Shown here in pieces: positions 7,590-12,734 of a DNA stretch of 12,734 bases (its first letter is position 1; the number at the start of each line of letters is the position of its first letter). A program made the translations under genes and the position numbers. The notes under the pieces were generated by a model. That model was given only the letters and a program-made list of their open reading frames with translations. It had not been told where the DNA came from and searched no databases. The stretch is taken from NCBI GenBank assembly GCA_913059105.1, contig CAJXRL010000055.1, forward strand, positions 1 to 12,734. Direction: 5' to 3'. This stretch comes from an uncultured Flavobacteriales bacterium (GTDB lineage: Bacteria; Bacteroidota; Bacteroidia; Flavobacteriales_E; Vicingaceae).

Positions 7590-8920
7590 TATTTTGATAA
7601 AGGGATCAACCAATTTTTAGCGTCAAAATTACCGTTGTTGTACAGGTCTACCGTTTCGTCAACAAAAAGTTGACTTCTCCTTCCGTTTAATGAAATTCTA
7701 CTTTCAACATAAATTTCTGGAGGGTAGCCCAATTCCTTTTCTTGCAATTGACCAATGTGTTTTGCAAACTGTAAAATCAAGTCTGGTTGGCTTCGTAATT
7801 GCTGTTGCTGAAATGCGGTTAAATAGTTATTTAGGTCAATTTGCTTTTGTAAATCTAATTTTGGATCTTTTAAAATAAAGTTGGAGTACCCGTTCTTTTC
7901 CATGAGCATAACCCGCCAGCTAAAGCGATATCCATCTTCGGTCCAAAAAAGATTACCTGGGTAGTGTAAAAACCTTAATGGCATGTATAGTTGAATCATG
8001 AAATAGAGAAAAAGAATAATAGGAATAAGAGTGCTTCTTTGATGAGTGGCTTCACTCCTAAAGGTTTCAATTTTAATAGGTAAAATAGCTAACAATTTCT
8101 GATGCCAATTTGCTGAGAAGAAGATGACCGTTGTCACCATCATAATGTATGGGAACATCCCAATTCTTGGGAATAATATTCCCGTGAGGATATGGAAAAT
8201 GAGAACAAACAGATACGCGAAAGATCGTGTTCGTTTAAACCACAAAAATGTCCAAATGGATAAATCGTAAAGGCATCCCAACCAACTAAACAGGAAGGCG
8301 ACTTCTTTTAAATATAGCCATTTGCCAATTACTGGAAGAGTATACCTTCCAGGCAACCAGGTAGCTAAGGGTTGTGCTTGTAATAACCAGTCTGCATTTA
8401 CTTTGGCTAGGCCTGCAAAAAAGTAGACCATTGAAAGTTGAACCTTAAAAATGAGGATACACCAATTGTCGCAAACCGTTTTTTTAATAGTTGGAAATAG
8501 TAGTGAATCAATGGAATAGCTTCGGTGAGCGGGAACCAGAATCATCCAAAAAACCAAGGTGCTAACTAAGTAATAGTGGTTGAGGTAATAGGTTTTATCA
8601 ATCAACTCAACGTACGTGAAAAGCAGAAAGAATACTGCTGTGCTAATTCTGTAAAACAAGCCAAAAACCATGAAAAGAGAGCTCAGCGCAAGTAGCCCAA
8701 AAATGGTATAAATGGCCTCCGCAGATGGTAGAGGTAAACCCTCAATAAAAGTAAAATGATACGCTGGTAGCACATACAATTCTTGCACCCACCCCTTGTA
8801 TATAGTTCGCACGGTACTGTAAAACAACAAGGTGCCAAATAAAATTCGAAACACTACCAGCGGAGCATTCGATACTTGTTTAAAGCAGAGTTCTTTGAAT
8901 TTTATTAATGTTGTTTGCAT
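7589..8920 (-). CDS. HTTM / vitamin K-dependent gamma-carboxylase-like membrane protein
   Basis: A 443-residue inner-membrane protein with about eight hydrophobic segments between residues 20 and 315 and a soluble C-terminal part (about 325-443). It aligns by eye with the animal gamma-glutamyl carboxylase. IDKTYYLNHYYL (107-118) corresponds to the LDK...NNHSYL segment, YFFAGLAKVNADWL (166-179) to the segment with catalytic Lys218, and FHILTGILFPRIGMFPYIM (242-260) to the FH...IGMFSYVM segment. K173 and H115 thus occupy the positions of Lys218 and His160 of the human enzyme. The C-terminal SRISLNGRRSQLFVDETVDL is typical of bacterial homologues. Whether it carboxylates glutamate is unknown; menaquinol could replace vitamin K hydroquinone. 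It starts 67 bases after the imelysin gene and its stop overlaps the receptor ATG by one base. Confidence 0.88.
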   Translation of the reverse strand: MQTTLIKFKELCFKQVSNAPLVVFRILFGTLLFYSTVRTIYKGWVQELYVLPAYHFTFIEGLPLPSAEAIYTIFGLLALSSLFMVFGLFYRISTAVFFLLFTYVELIDKTYYLNHYYLVSTLVFWMILVPAHRSYSIDSLLFPTIKKTVCDNWCILIFKVQLSMVYFFAGLAKVNADWLLQAQPLATWLPGRYTLPVIGKWLYLKEVAFLFSWLGCLYDLSIWTFLWFKRTRSFAYLFVLIFHILTGILFPRIGMFPYIMMVTTVIFFSANWHQKLLAILPIKIETFRSEATHQRSTLIPIILFLYFMIQLYMPLRFLHYPGNLFWTEDGYRFSWRVMLMEKNGYSNFILKDPKLDLQKQIDLNNYLTAFQQQQLRSQPDLILQFAKHIGQLQEKELGYPPEIYVESRISLNGRRSQLFVDETVDLYNNGNFDAKNWLIPLSK

Positions 8921-8987
8921 AGTTAACTAGCAAAAGAGGGCCCAATTAAATAGCACTTCTTGTTAAATGATTGATGTTGCTTTGTTA

Positions 8988-10118
8988 TTAATCTCCATCG
9001 TTTAGTCCGTCGGCGTCTTGCACATTTAGAAGTGGCAATACATCTGATTTATAAATGGTCACTAGTGCTTGTAAAGAGTTGTATAATTCTTGATTTCCGC
9101 TTATCGAATTTCTCTCGTTTATTTTAGCATAAATGGTTGCGAAAATGTTTTGAATGTCTTTATCTACGTCAGCCTGATTTCTAATGAGCAGCATGTCATC
9201 GTAGCCTGAACCGTTAATGTTTAACGAAGTTTCACCTAAGTAGAAGTCTTCCATTTCTTCTACAGCTGCTTTTACCAATTCTAATGTAAAATCTTCATTT
9301 CCCGAAGCAATAGATTCATAATAGCTTTCAATTTTTGTCGGGTCTGGAGCAATAGGAGAATCGTTTGGCCCCAATTTTCCGATTGGGATACCAACTTTGT
9401 TTTCACGAATATGGTCTTCGTAATACACTAAGCCTTCGTTTAATTGGGTGCTTATTGAGCTGCCAAGAGCAGTTCCTCCATTTGCAATAAAATTGGCATT
9501 CAAATTACCACTCCATTGTGTCACTAAGTCGTCGGCATTGGATTTCATGCTGCGAACTAAGGCCGAAAGAAAGCCGATTCGACTACTGTCTGCATTAAAG
9601 TAGGCAACACCATCGGCAGCCTGGTACAACATAAAGTCCAATGCAGGAAAACCATTGGCTCTCATTTGTGCCGAAGTTCCGAAGTTATATGATCTATTGG
9701 CGATAAAATTGCTTAGCATGGAAGAGTCAATCGGGTATAGATTAGTACTTACAACCAATCCTAAATTCGAGGTAGCGTAATAATTGTGAACTGCAACTGC
9801 CTGGTACGCGAGGTATGCTTCTTTGTACGCGGTGCGAGTGGCATTGAGATTGGTTGTATCACTTGATGTTACTAATCCGTTCACAGCAATTACAAAACTT
9901 GACATTTTAGCTTGGTACGTTATCATGGTTGGTATGATAACTTCGTTTACTTGGTTGGTCAGAAGGTTTGTAAAGTCGGCTGCAGAAGGTTGATTATTGT
10001 CATCTCCAACTACCCCTGAGTCATCGTCTTCTTTGCACGACGATAAACTTAAAGTCGCCATTACAATGAAAATCATGGCTCTAAGTACAAACGTATATTT
10101 AGTATTTTTTCTAATCAT
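8988..10118 (-). CDS. Imelysin-family surface lipoprotein, degenerate GxHxxE
   Basis: A 376-residue lipoprotein: signal peptide with lipobox LSSC (acylated C28) and then CKEDDD, which fits the Bacteroidota lipoprotein export signal that sends lipoproteins to the outer face of the outer membrane. The rest is a helical imelysin-like (ICMP/IrpA/EfeO-related) domain, with AYLAYQAVAVHNYYATSNLG (101-120) in the first half and the family core region at about 150-170. Imelysins are iron-regulated proteins tied to iron uptake, and their hallmark is GxHxxE. Here the site reads G156-F-P158-A-L-D161, so His is Pro and Glu is Asp; metal binding at that site is probably lost or changed. Second gene of the operon, 21 bases after the DUF4856 gene; no Shine-Dalgarno sequence. 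Confidence 0.87.
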   Translation of the reverse strand: MIRKNTKYTFVLRAMIFIVMATLSLSSCKEDDDSGVVGDDNNQPSAADFTNLLTNQVNEVIIPTMITYQAKMSSFVIAVNGLVTSSDTTNLNATRTAYKEAYLAYQAVAVHNYYATSNLGLVVSTNLYPIDSSMLSNFIANRSYNFGTSAQMRANGFPALDFMLYQAADGVAYFNADSSRIGFLSALVRSMKSNADDLVTQWSGNLNANFIANGGTALGSSISTQLNEGLVYYEDHIRENKVGIPIGKLGPNDSPIAPDPTKIESYYESIASGNEDFTLELVKAAVEEMEDFYLGETSLNINGSGYDDMLLIRNQADVDKDIQNIFATIYAKINERNSISGNQELYNSLQALVTIYKSDVLPLLNVQDADGLNDGD

Positions 10119-10139
10119 GTATGTTGTTTTGTAGTGCTT

Positions 10140-11447
10140 TTAGAGTGACAATGCTCCAAACCCTGGGTATGCCTGATCTAATAAGTTCTTAGCATTTTCC
10201 ATCTGTGCATCGGTTACATTCCAAAGGTTAATGTTGTACACTCCGCCTAAAGAAGTGTCATTTGTGGACCAACCAATTGCTTGTAATACATGGTGTGCTT
10301 GTGTTGCACTTAGTCTGCCTTCAGAATTGAACGATAAAGCATAAATAAAAGCCAAAGCTTCTGACAAGTGATGAATTTTATCAGCATCCGTTACATCAGA
10401 AATTGCATCATTCAAACAGCCATAAGCCGCTGTTGCTAACCCTATTTCTGTATATAGTTTGATATCTGAAACTGCTGCATTGAAATAAAATTCATTGGTA
10501 GTTTCATTGCTCGGTCCAAATCCTTGGCCAGCTTTTAATACGGAGCGCCCAAAAATAAATGCATCCATTAGTTTTTTTGAAGGGTTTATTCCAAAAGCAG
10601 TCTCAATTTCGTCACTAAAATCGAATGTATAGTTTGCAATAAATAAGCCGTCACCGTTACTTGTGTTAGAGCTGTTTGGGTAGGTTGCTGAGTTTGCAGC
10701 TAAATAACCAAAAGCTTCGTCAAATGCATGCTGTCTCGCTGTACCTTCAGAACCATAATCAGAACCAACTGCGGTTTCATTGTTTCCCGAAGAGTTTATT
10801 GCTCCTGCTTGAACTGGTCTTAAATAATCGTCTACCATTTGGTCATACAATAAAGCACCGTATAAGCCTTTTTCAAGTAATTGAGCAAACTCCAAACCAT
10901 TGGCACTAACATGTCTTTTTTTACTGCCTGTTGTTATCATTCCGGCTGTGCCGTTACTAGCAGATACTGCAAAGTTCGCTTGGCTCGAAAGCGTTAAACT
11001 ATCAGCTAAATCAGCGAAAAGATCGGCGACGGATGTGTTTCCATTGTCGAAGTTTAATTCATCAATTTTAGTTCTAAGGTTTGAGTTTCCTTGTGCGGCA
11101 GTACTTGCAAATTGATTTAATTGTGTATTGGCAATAGCTGCTTTCAAATCCCAAGATATAGGTTCGTTTCTTGAGGAATCTACAATTTCTTGTAACTGAG
11201 CAATTCTTCTTTTTTGACCGTTATACGCACCTGGGGCATAAGATCCGCTAATATCATAGGTAGTTGGCATCACAAAAGGGCCTAAGTCAATAGTGCCTAA
11301 CTGGTCTACTTTGCTATCTGTAAAATGAGTGGCAGTTGGTGGTACGAGAGGTCTTACTTTGTCATCATCATCTTCTTTGCAAGAAGATAAAACAGTCATT
11401 ACACTCAAACCGATGAGGGCAATTGTCTTGAATGTTGATTTATTCAT
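10140..11447 (-). CDS. DUF4856-type surface lipoprotein
   Basis: A 435-residue lipoprotein of unknown function, first gene of the iron-type operon. The signal peptide ends in lipobox LSSC with C23, then CKEDDDDK, the same surface-export signature as in the next gene. The mature part is mostly helical, with Asn/Ser/Gly-rich loops around 210-260. Features such as FTDSKVDQLG near the N-terminus, KKRHVSANGLEFAQLLEKGL (176-195), RQHAFDEAFGYLA and the end QAYPGFGALSL fit the DUF4856 family, from memory of that family. DUF4856 genes often neighbour imelysin and TonB-receptor genes in Bacteroidota. A plausible job is surface capture of the receptor's substrate. AAGGA lies a few bases before the ATG, the only recognisable ribosome-binding sequence in the operon. 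Promoter and operator lie at 11459-11546. Confidence 0.82.
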   Translation of the reverse strand: MNKSTFKTIALIGLSVMTVLSSCKEDDDDKVRPLVPPTATHFTDSKVDQLGTIDLGPFVMPTTYDISGSYAPGAYNGQKRRIAQLQEIVDSSRNEPISWDLKAAIANTQLNQFASTAAQGNSNLRTKIDELNFDNGNTSVADLFADLADSLTLSSQANFAVSASNGTAGMITTGSKKRHVSANGLEFAQLLEKGLYGALLYDQMVDDYLRPVQAGAINSSGNNETAVGSDYGSEGTARQHAFDEAFGYLAANSATYPNSSNTSNGDGLFIANYTFDFSDEIETAFGINPSKKLMDAFIFGRSVLKAGQGFGPSNETTNEFYFNAAVSDIKLYTEIGLATAAYGCLNDAISDVTDADKIHHLSEALAFIYALSFNSEGRLSATQAHHVLQAIGWSTNDTSLGGVYNINLWNVTDAQMENAKNLLDQAYPGFGALSL

Positions 11448-11458
11448 ATTCCTTATTT

Positions 11459-11481
11459 TTATTTAGACTGAATCTAAATAA
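11459..11481. promoter_or_regulatory. Perfect palindromic operator, probable metal-regulator site
   Basis: TTATTTAGA (11459-11467), centre CTGAA, TCTAAATAA (11473-11481): nine perfectly paired bases on each side. It sits between the predicted transcription start (about 11491) and the DUF4856 start codon, where a repressor would block transcription. The TTAG...CTAA symmetry and the iron-type operon suggest a DtxR/IdeR-like or other iron-responsive regulator. That assignment is inference; it is not a standard Fur box. Confidence 0.7.
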
Positions 11482-11497
11482 CGGGTGTTTTGAGCCG

Positions 11498-11529
11498 CAA
11501 ATTTACCCTCAAAGTTCTGTGTTTTCAAT
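11498..11529 (-). promoter_or_regulatory. Promoter of the iron-type operon
   Basis: Read on the - strand: a -7 box TAAATTTG (11505-11498) that matches TAnnTTTG exactly, and a -33 element ATTG (11529-11526) with a 20-base spacer. Predicted start is near 11491, giving a leader of about 44 bases that contains the palindrome at 11459-11481. Confidence 0.65.
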
Positions 11530-11546
11530 ACCACGAAGAGGGTATT
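11527..11546. repeat. Inverted repeat over the -33 region
   Basis: AATACC (11527-11532) and GGTATT (11541-11546) are perfect inverted 6-mers with 8 bases between, overlapping the -33 element of the - strand operon promoter. An overlapping pair ACCCTC (11505-11510) and GAGGGT (11538-11543) also exists. Could be a second operator; 6-bp arms are short enough for chance. Confidence 0.4.
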
Positions 11547-11657
11547 TTTATGAAGATATGATTGAGGAATAGATAAGGTTAGCTGGATTTACTTTTGGAT
11601 ATCAGGGTTTGTTGTATTTATTAGAATGCAGAAATGGCAAAATAGCCTACTTTCCAG

Positions 11658-11665
11658 TATCTTTG
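11658..11665 (+). promoter_or_regulatory. Ferritin promoter -7 box
   Basis: TATCTTTG matches the Bacteroidota TAnnTTTG -7 consensus exactly, 21 bases before the ferritin ATG, which predicts a short leader of about 15 bases. The -33 region is poor (ATGG at 11634-11637 with a 20-base spacer). Confidence 0.6.
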
Positions 11666-11686
11666 AACAACTAAAAAGATAACATT

Positions 11687-12187
11687 ATGCTTTCTAAAAA
11701 TATTGAACAACTACTTCAAGATCAAGTAAAAAAAGAGGCTTCTTCCTCTCAAACATATTTAGCCATGGCTTGCTGGGCAGATACGAAAGGCTTTGAAGGG
11801 GCAGCTAATTTTTTATACTCTCATTCTGACGAAGAAAGAGAACACATGTTAAAATTGATTAAATTCTTGAACGAACGAGGTAGTCAAGCTACTGTTCCTG
11901 CATTAGATGCTCCGAAGAAAGATTTTTCTAGTTTAATGGAAGTATTCAAAAGTCTGTTGGAGCACGAAATTATTGTTACTGCAAGCATCAATAGTATTAT
12001 TACCGCCTGTTTACAAGAGAACGACCACTTGACTAACAACTTCATGCAATGGTATATGACCGAGCAAATGGAAGAAGAGCAATTGGCTCAATCTATAATT
12101 GGCAAGTTAGAAATGATTGGAAGCGATACCTCAAGTTTATACCTGTTTGATAAGGAATTGGCAGGTTTAGCTGGCGCGGGGAACTAA
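11687..12187 (+). CDS. Bacterial ferritin (FtnA type)
   Basis: A 166-residue cytosolic iron-storage subunit that should form a 24-mer, oxidising Fe(II) and keeping a ferric mineral core. It is a full-length four-helix ferritin. The ferroxidase residues occur at the same numbers as in E. coli FtnA: E17, E50, H53, E94 and Q127 for sites A and B, with E126, E129 and E130 close to site C, and Y24 near the centre. No Met haem ligand pattern of bacterioferritin is evident. The ATG is preceded by an A-rich stretch and a perfect -7 box. It diverges from the iron-uptake-type operon, so storage and import share one control region, and it ends in its own terminator. Confidence 0.96.
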   Translation: MLSKNIEQLLQDQVKKEASSSQTYLAMACWADTKGFEGAANFLYSHSDEEREHMLKLIKFLNERGSQATVPALDAPKKDFSSLMEVFKSLLEHEIIVTASINSIITACLQENDHLTNNFMQWYMTEQMEEEQLAQSIIGKLEMIGSDTSSLYLFDKELAGLAGAGN

Positions 12188-12210
12188 AAAGAAAATTAAA
12201 CTCAATTATG

Positions 12211-12247
12211 AATGCTGCATTTGGTAAAACCAAATTGCAGCATTTTT
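12211..12247 (+). terminator. Intrinsic terminator after ferritin
   Basis: AATGCTGCATTTGGT (12211-12225), loop AAA, and ACCAAATTGCAGCATT (12229-12244) form a stem of about 15 bp with one bulged A, followed by T residues to 12247. It starts 23 bases after the ferritin stop. Confidence 0.92.
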
Positions 12248-12296
12248 ACGTTCTAAACGTATCTTTTTAATATCTTAGGGGTGCAAATTATCACCT

Positions 12297-12687
12297 ATGG
12301 ATTTAAAGATAAAATCGTTCGAAGATTACCAATTACAGTACAAAAAGAGTGTAGAAGATCCTGATGCTTTTTGGGACGAAATTGCACAGACTTTTCATTG
12401 GCAAAAGCCTTATGATAAGGTATCGGACTGCGATTTTGAGAAACCAGATATAAAATGGTTTTTGAACGGCAAGTTGAACATTACTGAAAATGCACTAGAC
12501 AGACATTTAGAGAAGAGAGGGAATAAATTAGCCGTCATATGGGAGCCAAATGACCCAAAGGAGCAGTTTAAAAAATTTACATACAGAGAACTTTATGAGA
12601 AAGTTTGTGCGTTTGCCAATGGGCTAAAAAGCCAAGGGGTTAAAAAAGGCGATCGGGTAGTATTATATATGCCAATGATTCCTGAAT
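12297..12687 (+). CDS. acs: Acetyl-CoA synthetase (AMP-forming), N-terminal fragment
   Basis: The first 130 codons, beginning MDLKIKSFEDYQLQYKKSVE, are the acetyl-CoA synthetase N-terminal domain (DPDAFWDEIAQTFHWQKPYD, then IKWFLNGKLNITENALDRHL) and the beginning of the AMP-binding domain (FTYRELYEKVCAFANGL...GVKKGDRVVLYMPMIPE). The full enzyme is about 630-650 residues and makes acetyl-CoA from acetate, ATP and CoA through acetyl-AMP. The last genomic codon is GAA (12684-12686) plus one T; the reading frame then continues through adapter without a stop. A possible -7 box TATCTTTT (12260-12267) lies 29 bases before the ATG, with an ATTG (12234-12237) inside the ferritin terminator as a poor -33. 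No functional link to the ferritin is implied. Confidence 0.93.
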
Positions 12688-12734
12688 CTGTCTCTTATAC
12701 ACATCTCCGAGCCCACGAGACAGGCAGAAATCTC
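12688..12734 (+). other. Illumina Nextera 3' adapter (not genomic)
   Basis: Bases 12688-12706 are the reverse complement of the Tn5 mosaic end (CTGTCTCTTATACACATCT), 12707-12721 are CCGAGCCCACGAGAC, 12722-12729 (AGGCAGAA) match the i7 index known as N703, and 12730-12734 (ATCTC) begin the P7 oligo. Exact matches in library order, so this is untrimmed adapter. Confidence 0.99.

Noticed and set aside
7590..7613. Longer receptor start at TTG 7613
   Set aside because: It puts eight residues (MVDPFIKI) before a normal signal peptide, while ATG 7589 forms a TAATG junction with the preceding gene.
8921..8987. 67-base gap between the imelysin and carboxylase-like genes as a separate promoter or riboswitch
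   Set aside because: Only the short palindromes GGGCCC and AGTTAACT are present; no -7/-33 pair on the - strand and no larger structure by eye.
11626..11682. 18-codon ORF (MQKWQNSLLSSIFEQLKR) just before ferritin
   Set aside because: It contains the ferritin -7 box and the predicted start site, so most of it would not be transcribed from that promoter; no ribosome-binding sequence.
1..12734. CRISPR array, tRNA/rRNA, prophage, toxin-antitoxin or defence island
   Set aside because: No spaced repeat array, no cloverleaf or rRNA-like stretch, and no phage, nuclease or toxin-like gene was seen; all long ORFs fit housekeeping, signalling or iron families.

Overview
The window is an AT-rich stretch that reads as a metagenome or draft-genome contig from a Bacteroidota bacterium, probably of flavobacterial or cytophagal type; I cannot place it more finely. 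Supporting signs are a LytS/LytR system with a periplasmic propeller and Y_Y_Y sensor, lipoproteins with the CKEDDD surface-export signature, a FecA-like receptor with an N-terminal carboxypeptidase-regulatory-like domain, promoter -7 boxes of the TAnnTTTG type, and few Shine-Dalgarno sequences. Both ends are not genomic: bases 1-48 and 12688-12734 are Illumina Nextera adapter with index bases. Native DNA therefore runs from 49 to 12687, and the two outermost genes are artificially cut and extended by adapter.

Left block, + strand (49-4867): the C-terminal two thirds of a fructosamine/ketosamine-kinase family protein, then a tight three-gene unit made of a 981-residue LytS-type sensor kinase, its LytTR response regulator (4-base ATGA overlap) and a small membrane-anchored haem-binding CxxCH protein (16-base gap). 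The intergenic region 4868-5165 holds a 21-bp tandem repeat, a possible promoter, an 11-codon ORF and a strong bidirectional terminator. Together these could be a small transcript controlled by the neighbouring regulator. This is the most unusual non-coding signal here, but it is a hypothesis.

Middle block, - strand (11447 down to 5166): a four-gene operon encoding a DUF4856 lipoprotein, an imelysin-like lipoprotein, a vitamin K-dependent gamma-carboxylase-like (HTTM) membrane protein and a TonB-dependent FecA-like receptor. Its promoter region carries a good Bacteroidota promoter and a perfect 9-bp inverted repeat (TTATTTAGA, 5 bases, TCTAAATAA) placed like a repressor operator. The family content points to iron or iron-complex acquisition at the cell surface. 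The carboxylase-like protein keeps the equivalents of the catalytic Lys and His of the animal enzyme, and its role in an iron operon is open.

Right block, + strand: a ferritin gene diverges from the uptake operon, so iron import and iron storage share a 239-bp control region. It is followed by a clear terminator and the first 130 codons of an acetyl-CoA synthetase, cut by the 3' adapter.
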